Origin: Nitrospirae bacterium RIFCSPLOWO2_02_FULL_62_14
GTDB lineage: Bacteria > Nitrospirota > Nitrospiria > Nitrospirales > Nitrospiraceae
Assembly: GCA_001805245.1 (NCBI GenBank)
Contig: MHEU01000030.1
Location: 1 to 33,449 of the forward strand
Direction: 5' to 3'
Length of the DNA: 33,449 bases
The notes below the pieces were generated by a model. That model did no database searches and had not been told where the DNA came from. It saw only the letters and a list, made by a program, of their open reading frames with translations. How positions within the stretch are numbered: the first letter of the stretch is position 1; each line of letters opens with the position of its first letter. Both the position numbers and the translations under genes were made by a program. Shown here piece by piece: positions 16,599-24,726 of the stretch.

Positions 16599-16674
16599 GG
16601 CGGTGTAGCTCAGTTGGTAGAGCAGCGGACTCATAAGCCGCGGGTCACCCGTTCAATCCGGGTCACCGCCACCA
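16599..16674 (+). tRNA. tRNA-Met (anticodon CAT), CCA encoded
   Basis: The 76 bases fold as a standard cloverleaf. The acceptor stem GGCGGTG pairs perfectly with CACCGCC, the D arm is GCTC-AGTTGGTA-GAGC, the anticodon loop is CTCATAA, and the T arm is ACCCG-TTCAATC-CGGGT. The discriminator is A and CCA is encoded (16672-16674). The last anticodon-stem pair is an A-G mismatch (position 31-39). A CAT anticodon with a paired G1-C72 end fits elongator Met; a lysidine-modified tRNA-Ile cannot be excluded from sequence alone. It is not the initiator, which would have an unpaired position 1-72. Confidence 0.93.
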
Positions 16675-16762
16675 TTCGACTCGCCCTTCGATGAACTCAG
16701 GGCTCGCTCATGGCAAGCCACGAGAATGATTCACCGGAACCACGCTGGCGAGTCGAATGGTG
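16670..16762. repeat. REP-like inverted repeat touching the tRNA 3' end
   Basis: A perfect 16-base inverted repeat: 16670-16685 (CACCATTCGACTCGCC) and 16747-16762 (its exact complement), with a 61-base loop. The left arm begins inside the tRNA (last acceptor base, discriminator and CCA). The loop holds CCCTTCGATGAACTCAGGGC (16684-16703), a form of the widespread palindromic CCCTTCGACAAGCTCAGGG-type intergenic repeat. It lies between the convergent tRNA and pilY1, so it may also act as a two-way terminator. Confidence 0.65.
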
Positions 16763-16852
16763 CCCCGAGCCCTGCCGATGGGCAATCCACTCAAGCCATC
16801 CCTCGCTTCGTGTGAGCCACCCGCTTCGAATTGATCTCCCCTCCCGTTCCTG

Positions 16853-19800
16853 CTAATCCCGCTGGTTGAGCCAGGACAGGTACCGGCTCCAGGATTGCCC
16901 GGTTCCCCCGCAGACCGTACTCGTCGCGCCGGAGCCGGACTGACCGATGAGACCCATGCGGCTCTGGCAGCCACCGCCGCCCGAGGTGCCGGACCCTCCC
17001 GTCCCTTGAGCGCCGATGTGCACCGCGAACTGGGACATCACGCCGACATTCCCGAGCGCCATGGATCGGTTCACGTTGGTATCGCTGCCGGCGACGGTCG
17101 TGCCGATGACCGACTCCTTGTACGCGGTTCCGGTCTGATAGAACAGCGCGTAGAGATTGCCGTCTCCCGCCGCGCTGCAGACGTCGTTCACCGGAATGAA
17201 CGAGGGGAAAAACACGGTGCCACCGATAAGGGTCGGGGCCACCACATCCCGCTCTCCCAGGGTCGGCAACAGCGTGAACCAGCCGTCCTTGCTTTGCATG
17301 AGTCCCATGAGTGACGTCGCGCCTGAGCCATCGAAAGTCGTGGCCCCGGCCACTCCGGTCACCTGGTCCGTTCCACCCGCGCAGACAATGCAGATGCCGG
17401 CGCTTGAAACATCGACGAGATCCCGCCGTTCGCAGTCGGTCATTGTGGATTGTATGCAGCCGCCGGTCACAACGGGATCTTTCACCCCGATAAAGTATTG
17501 GGGCTCGGAATTTGTCTTGTCAATGGAGTCAAAAAACCGTCCGGTTCCGAAAAAGACCCAGGTGTTGTTGCTGTCATCCATCGTGAGGGTCGGGGCGGCA
17601 GTGATCGGCCCGACTTGCGTAGTGCCGGAAACGGGAAAGCTGGACAACAGGACCGTCGGCACCCGGTTGATCCCCGAGGCAATCCCCCACGTCGCAGCAG
17701 AGCACGGGGCGGCACTGCAACCTGTTGTCGTCAAGCGGTAGAGCTTTCCGACCCAGGCCGGGGAAGAGCCGTTCTTGATGGTGTTGCCTCCGTAGATGGC
17801 ATCTGCCCGAAAATCGAGGTCGACATCGAGGGTGATCAGATTGCCCATGAAGGCATCGGCATCGCCCGTCGAAAACGTCGTGACCAGACTCAACCCCGTG
17901 GTCGGATCTTTCGGGCCGCGCTTCAGGTCGACGGCGAAGACCTGGGCAGTCTGGGCGCTGCTCCCGTCATACCCCGTCACGCCCGACCCGACCGCCATGA
18001 ACCATCTCGCATTCGCATCCGCGGTCTTCTGCTCGCTTGCCGGATTGACCCGCAACACGGTCGGGGCACTGGTCGTCAGCCCCAGGGAGGGGTCGGTAAA
18101 CACCCACAGGAGCTTGGGATCCGCCTCCGGATTCGTGATGTCCAGGACAAAATACGCGCTGTAAAACGTCCGCACATCGTCCGGATCGACAGTGTCCCCG
18201 TCCCCGTTGAAGTCCGCCGTGACCGTCATGGGCGGTCCGCCCTTGCCGGAGGTGCAGGCCTGGCAGCTCCCGCCCATCCGGAAGCCCCCTATCAGGATGG
18301 TGCCCCAGCCGTTGGGATGGTCCGCGTCCGGCGTGAAAATGCGGGCGTCCGTGATCTTGGGTTTCAAATCCACATAGTACACATGCGTGTAGTCCGTCTG
18401 GGTGAGCCATTTGAGATGCGGCAGGAGTTGGTAGGGAATGAAGGCCCACCGCTCCTGGCCCAGGAGCGGTCCTCCGGAATTATCGGACGGGGTCCGCGTG
18501 AACCACCCGTGCTCGGTAACGGTTGTCGTGGCCGGGTCATCGCCCCGCTGATAGAATCCGGCATTGAAAGCATGCAGCATCCCGTCATTGGCACCCACAT
18601 AGACCACCTGGCGGCGGCTTCGATACTGCTGGTAGAACGCCGTGTAGCTGGCGTCCCCGTAGATGACATCGAATCGCTCCCGTGGGGATCCCACCACGGT
18701 CGGGGTGGAATGAAGCGGGTCGCCGAGTTTCCAGACTTTGAGCGAGCCCGAAACGGTAATCTGGCGATCGCGGAGCCCGGAGATCTGCTCCCCTCGAATG
18801 AAATTGATGATGTTGTCTGCGGTAAAGGGAGCGGCTCCGGCGCGCACATAGGGAGACAGGGTGGCCGAATTGGCGGTCGTAAACGGAATCATTTCACCCG
18901 CATCCACCAGGCCGTCGTTGTCGCGGTCCACCCACGTCAGGATCTTCCGGGCGCTCGAGGCGGTCGACGCGAGTTGCTTGCCCGCCTCCCAGATGCCTTG
19001 GACTTCCCGGAGTCCTACGGTCATCAGAGGCGTCGCGGCATCCGCCCTGCCGTCACCGTCGGCATCCACGTAGCGATCAACCAGCACGTCACTGGTCGCG
19101 GAATCGGTCCTCGTCCGGATGATGTAGTCGCTCTGATACACCAGCTTCCCGTCCCCGTCGCTGTCCTCCCGCAGATTCCCGAAGGAGTCCAGGAAAAGGC
19201 CCTGCGTATGTCCGGTCCATTTGACTTCGCTAAGCCCCTCAAAGGTGCTGGGGAAAAAGTAGGCCTGGTAGAGTGCGCCCTCGCCGGTGCCGGATGCTGC
19301 GAGCACCGAGACCGAGGTGCCGGACGCCGATCGTTTCAGGATCTCGGCGATGGCGCTGGTCACGGTTGATTCCAAATCTCCGCCTTCCGACGCCTCGAAA
19401 TAGGTGTCCGGGATGCAGTCCTTGTCCTGGTCCCATTCGGCGTTGCTCGTGCCGGGCCCGCTCCCGAGCGAGGAGCCGGCAGGATAGGTGCAGGCTTGCC
19501 CCATAAGATCCACGGCGCCATTGCCATTCCTGTCCTCGAAACCTCCGTGCTTGGCCGCTGAGGCGAGGGTGCCTGCTCCCGCCGCTCCACCCATTGCATT
19601 GACCGAGTAAAATCCGACTTTTTGTGCTCCCGCCAGATACCCGATCACGCCGGACGCCTGGTCTCGGACATCGTGGGTCTGTCCGTAATAGGCGACGTCA
19701 TCGAGTCTGGTGGAGGTGAGTCCGACCTGGGATCCGGTGAAAAGATCGGCGAAGGGGGCCTGAAGATCAGGGGCATTGTCGTCGTTGCGAGGGACACCCG

Positions 19801-21115
19801 GACTGACCATGATGATAAAGCTCTTGCAGCAGGACACCAGCTGATTGCTGGTCGCAAAATAATAGGGGTCGCCCTGGGCGCCCACGCTGGCGGCAAAGTC
19901 GGCAGGGCTGTTGCTGTAACAGGACCCCTGCGAATTACGGAAGAGGCAGAGCCCTTCGTAAGTCGCTTCGGCGAGCGGAGCGTGAGACTTGATGCCCTCG
20001 TTGCGGATGTTCGTGATGGCCGAGGCGTTGAAATTGTCGTCGAACCTGAAGATGACCCTGCCGCCCTTGCCTCCGTTGGCGTCCGCGAACATGATCGCGA
20101 CGCGCATGTTGTCGGTCCGCAGTTTCTGGAACAGTCCGAGCGAGTGGTCGCGGCGATAACAGACCAGGTGGCCGGCAAAGGCCGGGTCACCGACCGTACA
20201 ATTGCCCGAAATGGATCCGGTCCCGGACGGCGCATCCGGCTCCGTCAGCAAATCGACTCTGATCGAATACTGATCGCCGGGTGCCGCGTCAAAGGGATCG
20301 GCGTCTGCATCGCTGTTGAGATAAATCTTGCCTTCCCCCGAGCCAAAGAACCGGCCCGGCGTCGCCAGCGCCGATCCCGCGGCATCGACCGGAAGCGACG
20401 CCGGCGCTCTGCCGGCCAGCGTGCTGTCCGGCACAAACTTCACATATCGCCAGCAGGGGTTGCTGTTGTTGCCGCAGGTGTTGGTTGAGCCGTCCTCACC
20501 CGTCTTGGTCTCGCTCGCCAGCGAGTTGGCCGTCCCGTCCGTGTTGGAGGAAGCGGGCAACGACGTGCCTCCGATGAGGACTTGATACGCGACGTCTTTC
20601 TTGCGCATGGCCAGCCAGTTCAAGAAATTGCCGTCCCAGTGGACGGCGCCGCAGACCTCGGACACCGTGGTCTTCACCGAACCGTAGTTGAAACTGTTTG
20701 AATCCGTCGTATAACACCGCAACGAATCGAACAGACCGTAATAGCTCTTCGCCGGATCGAAGGCATCGCCGGGAGTTGAAACGGTCGCTCCGTTGACGGT
20801 CACGCCGCCGTCGATCGAGGAAACCAGATCCAGACCGGGAGCGGAAACGAGATTCACGTTCGCCGCCAGTTTGCCGGCCGTCACCGTGCCGGTCTTTCTG
20901 GAAATCGGATAACTGCCGTACGCCGCGGGCAATGTCGCATTCGAGAGGTCCACGATGAAGAGAATGTTGGGCGGGACGGTTTTGTTGATGAATGGCGGAT
21001 ACGCGGTATAGTCCGCGAGACTCTGGGGATGAGCCTCCCCTGCCCCAAACAACCCCACCAGGAAACCTGTCAAAACCATCGCAAGTACCACGCACATGCG
21101 ACGAGAACGCGCCAT
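16853..21115 (-). CDS. pilY1: Type IV pilus tip/biogenesis protein PilY1-like (1420 aa)
   Basis: PilY1 sits at the pilus tip with the minor pilins, primes pilus assembly and acts in adhesion and mechanosensing. The start ATG at 21115 has AAGGAG 8 bases upstream and gives a signal peptide (basic RSRR, hydrophobic core, cleavage near EAHPQS). An N-terminal region begins PPNILFIVDLSNAT, resembling a degenerate von Willebrand A domain (the MIDAS DxSxS is not intact). The C-terminal PilY1 beta-propeller includes QVVYVGANDGMLHAFN near 838 and GDGNLYALFYQTG near 1320. Calcium-type loops rich in Asp/Gly appear near 650 (DSDGDGK), 684 (DADGDGRADA), 730 (DRDNDGLVDAGE) and 968 (DFNGDGDTVDPDD). Last gene of the minor-pilin operon, 30 bases after pilX. 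Confidence 0.9.
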   Translation of the reverse strand: MARSRRMCVVLAMVLTGFLVGLFGAGEAHPQSLADYTAYPPFINKTVPPNILFIVDLSNATLPAAYGSYPISRKTGTVTAGKLAANVNLVSAPGLDLVSSIDGGVTVNGATVSTPGDAFDPAKSYYGLFDSLRCYTTDSNSFNYGSVKTTVSEVCGAVHWDGNFLNWLAMRKKDVAYQVLIGGTSLPASSNTDGTANSLASETKTGEDGSTNTCGNNSNPCWRYVKFVPDSTLAGRAPASLPVDAAGSALATPGRFFGSGEGKIYLNSDADADPFDAAPGDQYSIRVDLLTEPDAPSGTGSISGNCTVGDPAFAGHLVCYRRDHSLGLFQKLRTDNMRVAIMFADANGGKGGRVIFRFDDNFNASAITNIRNEGIKSHAPLAEATYEGLCLFRNSQGSCYSNSPADFAASVGAQGDPYYFATSNQLVSCCKSFIIMVSPGVPRNDDNAPDLQAPFADLFTGSQVGLTSTRLDDVAYYGQTHDVRDQASGVIGYLAGAQKVGFYSVNAMGGAAGAGTLASAAKHGGFEDRNGNGAVDLMGQACTYPAGSSLGSGPGTSNAEWDQDKDCIPDTYFEASEGGDLESTVTSAIAEILKRSASGTSVSVLAASGTGEGALYQAYFFPSTFEGLSEVKWTGHTQGLFLDSFGNLREDSDGDGKLVYQSDYIIRTRTDSATSDVLVDRYVDADGDGRADAATPLMTVGLREVQGIWEAGKQLASTASSARKILTWVDRDNDGLVDAGEMIPFTTANSATLSPYVRAGAAPFTADNIINFIRGEQISGLRDRQITVSGSLKVWKLGDPLHSTPTVVGSPRERFDVIYGDASYTAFYQQYRSRRQVVYVGANDGMLHAFNAGFYQRGDDPATTTVTEHGWFTRTPSDNSGGPLLGQERWAFIPYQLLPHLKWLTQTDYTHVYYVDLKPKITDARIFTPDADHPNGWGTILIGGFRMGGSCQACTSGKGGPPMTVTADFNGDGDTVDPDDVRTFYSAYFVLDITNPEADPKLLWVFTDPSLGLTTSAPTVLRVNPASEQKTADANARWFMAVGSGVTGYDGSSAQTAQVFAVDLKRGPKDPTTGLSLVTTFSTGDADAFMGNLITLDVDLDFRADAIYGGNTIKNGSSPAWVGKLYRLTTTGCSAAPCSAATWGIASGINRVPTVLLSSFPVSGTTQVGPITAAPTLTMDDSNNTWVFFGTGRFFDSIDKTNSEPQYFIGVKDPVVTGGCIQSTMTDCERRDLVDVSSAGICIVCAGGTDQVTGVAGATTFDGSGATSLMGLMQSKDGWFTLLPTLGERDVVAPTLIGGTVFFPSFIPVNDVCSAAGDGNLYALFYQTGTAYKESVIGTTVAGSDTNVNRSMALGNVGVMSQFAVHIGAQGTGGSGTSGGGGCQSRMGLIGQSGSGATSTVCGGTGQSWSRYLSWLNQRD

Positions 21116-21145
21116 GATCAATTCTCCTTGTCCACCACGGCCGGG

Positions 21146-21772
21146 TTAGATCTTTTTCTGGCAGCTTTCCCCTGTCGACGTGCAGGAATAGACGGCGGTC
21201 ACCCGGCTCTTGGTGCTGCCCAGATTGCTTTTTGCCACGCAGTCGATGCGGTAGATAATATCGATGCCTCCGGCGGCGGAGCCGCTTCCCGGGCCGTCGT
21301 ACCCTCCTGACATCTGCATGGCGGTTCCCGCCCTGGCCTTGGCATAGAGCCTGTCCAGGTCCCCGTTGACGGTATAGCTGTTGACGGACATGACCAGATT
21401 CGGCACCGCACTGCCCCCTTCTGCGGCATCCGGGTTGTTGTCGGATTGACCGAGAATCTCCTGATTCAACGTGGCACCATTCGTCTGAGGTACCGGCCCG
21501 GCCGGGGTCGCATCGTTCAAAAATGCCGTGGGCAGCGAACCCTGATCGATCGTCTGCTGGATGATGTTGACGGCCGTGCCGATGCAGGACTCGGCTGCGA
21601 TTGCCGCCGTTTCGGTGTTCCGCGTCAACCCGGCCATGTTGTTTTCCAATCCGCTGACGGTCACGGCCGCCAAACCCAGCACGGTCAAGATCAACATCAG
21701 GAACAGGACCGTCATCAACGCGACGCCACGCTGATTGCCTGCCAGTGACTGATGCTGAATCCTGTTTCTCAT
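21146..21772 (-). CDS. pilX: PilX-like minor pilin (208 aa)
   Basis: A class III prepilin. The ATG at 21772, with AAGGGAA upstream, gives a 17-residue leader ending NQRG, then VALMTVLFLMLILTVLGLAA as the hydrophobic helix. The residue at mature position 5 is Thr instead of the usual Glu, as in PilX/GspK-type tip pilins that cap the fibre. The C-terminal half has paired cysteines near its end (RIDCVAKS and YSCTSTGESC), likely disulphide-bonded. The frame is open further upstream, but that would bury the leader peptide. It lies 16 bases after pilW. Confidence 0.83.
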   Translation of the reverse strand: MRNRIQHQSLAGNQRGVALMTVLFLMLILTVLGLAAVTVSGLENNMAGLTRNTETAAIAAESCIGTAVNIIQQTIDQGSLPTAFLNDATPAGPVPQTNGATLNQEILGQSDNNPDAAEGGSAVPNLVMSVNSYTVNGDLDRLYAKARAGTAMQMSGGYDGPGSGSAAGGIDIIYRIDCVAKSNLGSTKSRVTAVYSCTSTGESCQKKI

Positions 21773-21788
21773 CCGCAGATTCCCTTCT

Positions 21789-22847
21789 TCAGAACGCCAG
21801 ATTCCTGACATCAACCGTCCGGCTGAGCCCTCGCCGCCTGAACTGCGAATAGGTCGTCGCATTGTATCCGGCATCGCCCGACGGATCGTGGTCGCTCACC
21901 ACGACCGGCCCGAAGGAAACCGACATCGGCGCATGCCCTTCGCTGATCCCCCGGTCGGTGGAACGTTGCCGGGCTACCACCGCGATCCGGATCAGCCGGA
22001 TCGTCGAAGGGATGAAGGGAGGGCTTGACCATGTGCTGTTCGTAATAAAATCGGCGGCATCAAATGCGCCGGAACTGTCCTGGTCGTCGACGATGCCGTC
22101 GGGCACTCCTCCGTTGACCGCCACGTTGCACCCGTCGCATCCATACGCCACCTGAAAATCCTCGATTCCATCCACCATGGGCGTCCCGTTGCGCAGTAAA
22201 CATGGCGCCGAGTTGTCGCACTGAACCGGCGTGGTGCCCACCGTGTAGGTCACGCATTGCAGCAGATACACCTTCGTACCGGCCGGGAACGACGCCGGGG
22301 CGCTGACGGTGCGGGCAAAGGTCAACGTATCACCCGACACCGCGCTGACCGTCTCCGTCATGGCTCCATTGATCGAGATCTGGGCGGTGGGAAGAGTCGC
22401 GATCGAAAAACCTGCCGACATCATCTCGGCCACGGCTCCGGCGTGAAGCGTGATCTGGCTAAAGCCGGGGCCGACAGGATTCGCGAGGGACCAGCCCGGC
22501 GCTGCCGTGCTCGTGACGGGAACCACCAGAGAGATCGCATCGGGTCCCGTATCGGGACCGGCCGGATTGTTGTCGAGCGGGACGATCGGAGCGGGGATTC
22601 CGTTTGTCACACAGCCGCCAACTTGACCGCCCATCCCGAATCCAGCCGCCCGCACATCCCGTGCGATTAATTCCATTGCCATGCGGGCGTTTTGCTGCGT
22701 ATCGACGATCTGGTCATTCGTTCTGGTCGCCTGATCCGTCGCATAGAGCACGGTGAACCCCGCCGCGACTATCATGCTGGCGATCACCATCGCCAGCATG
22801 AGTTCAATCAACGTGGCTCCCTGTTCGTTGTGATGGAAAGTGGTCAT
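21789..22847 (-). CDS. pilW: PilW-like minor pilin (352 aa)
   Basis: A prepilin with a 10-residue leader ending in Gly10; the mature protein starts ATLIELMLAMVIASMIVAAG with Glu at position 5, as needed for assembly. The rest is the large globular domain of PilW (family about 320-370 aa), including the conserved QQNARMAMELIARDVRAAGF helix (about 51-70) and the four Cys near 200-240. It ends in a typical RNLAF tail. Located between pilV and pilX in one operon with gaps of 29 and 16 bases. Confidence 0.88.
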   Translation of the reverse strand: MTTFHHNEQGATLIELMLAMVIASMIVAAGFTVLYATDQATRTNDQIVDTQQNARMAMELIARDVRAAGFGMGGQVGGCVTNGIPAPIVPLDNNPAGPDTGPDAISLVVPVTSTAAPGWSLANPVGPGFSQITLHAGAVAEMMSAGFSIATLPTAQISINGAMTETVSAVSGDTLTFARTVSAPASFPAGTKVYLLQCVTYTVGTTPVQCDNSAPCLLRNGTPMVDGIEDFQVAYGCDGCNVAVNGGVPDGIVDDQDSSGAFDAADFITNSTWSSPPFIPSTIRLIRIAVVARQRSTDRGISEGHAPMSVSFGPVVVSDHDPSGDAGYNATTYSQFRRRGLSRTVDVRNLAF

Positions 22848-22876
22848 ATCGTTCCGCTCCCTGACACCGGCGGCGC

Positions 22877-23371
22877 TTACTCCGGCGCCATGACCGTCCT
22901 GAAAGTGAGGGTCCGGTTTCTCCTGGTGCTAGTTTCACCGCGGCTGGACCCGAACCAGTTGACCGTGATCGTCACCAGGGTCTGATTGAGGGGCGGGTTC
23001 GTTGGGCCCGTCGGCGAAACCGTCACATTCCCCTGCACGCTTGAAAGCCCGGACTCGCTGAGAAGGGCTCGCCACTGCGCGTAATCCCCCCTCGCCATCG
23101 GTTGCGTGCTTGGCGGCTGTGTCGCCACGTTCAGGGTATCAATGCCGTTGTAGGCCAGCGCGTTACGCCGGTTGAATTGGATGCGTTCAACCATCTCCGC
23201 CGCAAGGTTCGTGACTCGCGTGAGCTCGTTCGCATCCACATTCCGGCTGAAAGAAATGGTTTGCATCCCCGCCAAGGCAAGCAGACCGGTACCCAAAATG
23301 AGCGTGGCAATCATGCTTTCGAGCAGCGTAAAACCGGCTCTCTCCCGCAGGATTCCGTTCCAGCCGTACAT
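22877..23371 (-). CDS. pilV: PilV-like minor pilin (164 aa)
   Basis: The start ATG at 23371 has a strong GGAGGGAG ribosome site and gives MYGWNGILRERAG, then FTLLESMIATLILGTGLLAL, a prepilin cleavage site with Glu at mature position 5. The ESMIA(T/A)LIL run and the following GLLALAGMQ are characteristic of PilV. The frame extends upstream, but that part overlaps the previous gene and is not a leader. Downstream of the GspH/FimT-like gene by 19 bases. Confidence 0.87.
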   Translation of the reverse strand: MYGWNGILRERAGFTLLESMIATLILGTGLLALAGMQTISFSRNVDANELTRVTNLAAEMVERIQFNRRNALAYNGIDTLNVATQPPSTQPMARGDYAQWRALLSESGLSSVQGNVTVSPTGPTNPPLNQTLVTITVNWFGSSRGETSTRRNRTLTFRTVMAPE

Positions 23372-23390
23372 CGCGTCGCTCCCTCCTGCT

Positions 23391-23930
23391 TCAGGGACAG
23401 GTGGCCATGGGACACCATGTCGTTTTGCCGCCGGCTGCAACCTTGACGGCATAGGTCAGCCCCTGGTCATTGGACACTGAAATTACCTGATTGCCGACAC
23501 CACCATTGCTGGAGCGGAACCCCAGGGAGTTGAACTGAATCGTGCTCCCTCCCGTCACGCTGGCGTTCGTCACGTGCGCCATCATGACTGACTGAGTCGG
23601 CAGCACCTGGCTGCCTCCTGTATCGGTAGCGGCGATGGTCACGTGTCCCCCAGTGACTGCCACGCCCACTGTCACTGTGGTATTACGGTTCATGGCAGCC
23701 AGCCTCGCAAAACTGAGTTGTCCATGAATCTCGGTCGCCGCCTGCCTGAGTTGATAGCGCGCATTCCAACTCAGGTAATTCGGGATTCCGATGGTGAGAC
23801 TGATTGCGATCACGGAAAGCACTGTAATCAATTCGAGCGTGCTGAAACCTCGCTGCGCAAACCCTCTGCTTGTTGTTGGCACTCGCATTGATGACTGTGC
23901 AGTCGATTGCCTACATGTGAGATTGTTCAT
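23391..23930 (-). CDS. GspH/FimT-like minor pilin (179 aa)
   Basis: A prepilin: the cleavage site is RG-FSTLELITVLSVIAI, with Glu at mature position 5. The globular part resembles GspH/FimT/FimU pseudopilins (ATEIHGQLSFARLAAMNRNTT, a helix and then beta strands). The ATG at 23930 is chosen because AGGG lies 7 bases upstream; it leaves a long leader of about 28 residues. A shorter start at 23888 (MRVPTTSRGFAQRG) is also plausible and would be a more normal leader length. First gene of the minor-pilin operon, so it is the likely primer of the tip complex. Confidence 0.82.
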   Translation of the reverse strand: MNNLTCRQSTAQSSMRVPTTSRGFAQRGFSTLELITVLSVIAISLTIGIPNYLSWNARYQLRQAATEIHGQLSFARLAAMNRNTTVTVGVAVTGGHVTIAATDTGGSQVLPTQSVMMAHVTNASVTGGSTIQFNSLGFRSSNGGVGNQVISVSNDQGLTYAVKVAAGGKTTWCPMATCP

Positions 23931-24255
23931 ACACATGCCCTATGATTGAGCAATTATTGTTCCGCTGGAACTACTCACTAACTCCTTGCAATGACATGCA
24001 GTGACAAAAATTGACAGGCATTCTGTTCAAATCTGATCCAGCTAACCATTCAAGAGTGTCCGGAAACGTACAACTCAGCTTGGACTGACAGGACAACGTC
24101 GTGCCTGATAAACAATAATTTTTCGTAGGCGGCATGCCCTAATTAAAACTCCTCTGTTATTTTTCCACCGTTACGCTGGACCATTGTGAGAGCCTTCCCG
24201 GATCTCACAGTGGCAATCAGGCTTTGAGTTGGCGGTTGCGATATGATGCTGCGGT
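23931..24255. other. Intergenic region between pilus operon and the barrel fragment
   Basis: No gene is supported here. The AT content is higher than in the flanks. On the minus strand it must hold the pilus operon promoter, but no convincing -35/-10 pair was found; a small dyad GTTCC-GCT-GGAAC (23959-23971) lies about 30 bases before the first pilin ATG and could be an operator. A strong hairpin sits at 24181-24213. Confidence 0.5.
24181..24213. repeat. Hairpin just upstream of the truncated barrel gene
   Basis: CCATTGTGAGA (24181-24191) and TCTCACAGTGG (24203-24213) are complementary with one mismatch. Inside them CC and GG extend the stem around a 5-base TTCCC loop. No U-tract follows on either strand, so a simple intrinsic terminator is unlikely. 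It lies about 50 bases before the break point of the barrel fragment. Confidence 0.5.
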
Positions 24256-24726
24256 GTGAGCATGGAGCGACTCCCCGCAGCGAGATTTGGCGAGTTGGGA
24301 TTCACCGAGGGCCTGACGTTCCGCAAGAACAACAAGCCGTATCGAATCAGCGGCGGTGTGTACTACACCTATTCCGCTCCCGGCAGCGACGCAGGGCAGA
24401 CCACCTATGTCGACGACATTATCAACACGCGTCTTGCCTACGAACATTTTCTCGATGACAAGCAGGGGCTGGCTTTGAATCTTGAAGTGGCGACCCTTCA
24501 CACGACAACCTGGCGGGCCGACGGCCATTCCATCCATCGCGGGCAGCGCAGCGGAGCCACCGTGATGGGCGTTGAACCGGGCATTCACATGCGGCTGTCC
24601 GATTCATGGGTGGCCGGCATGGGCGTGCTCTTTACCGTGGCAGGCCAGAACGCCGCCGACGCCATTTACCCGAACTTCGCGATCCAGTGGTACTGGAACC
24701 AGGGCAAGAAGGTCATCATGCGGTGA
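24256..24726 (+). pseudogene. Truncated outer-membrane barrel gene (C-terminal half only)
   Basis: The 156-residue frame begins at a GTG and has no signal peptide. From ERLPAARFGELGFTEG onward it aligns without gaps to the C-terminal half (about residue 200 to the end) of the barrel protein encoded at 27270-28319, at about two thirds identity by eye, and also to the one at 31713-32738. Bases before 24262 show no similarity to the missing N-terminal half. It still ends in the barrel-like motif (AIYPNFAIQWYWNQGKK). Without leader or the first barrel half it cannot give a normal outer-membrane protein, so it is called a remnant. It is inverted relative to the intact mod-linked copy and its last 11 bases overlap the end of modC. 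Confidence 0.75.

Noticed and set aside
16599-16674. Initiator tRNA-Met
   Set aside because: Position 1-72 is a paired G-C, and the anticodon stem lacks the three consecutive G-C pairs of initiators; elongator Met (or Ile-CAT) fits better.
17450-19369. 639-codon plus-strand frame opposite pilY1
   Set aside because: Shadow frame; the minus-strand PilY1 carries a signal peptide, propeller motifs and calcium loops.
23981-24005. Possible sigma-54 promoter for the pilin operon (TGCATGTCATTGC on the minus strand)
   Set aside because: The -12 GC is present but the required GG at -24 is not; the match is to half of the consensus only.
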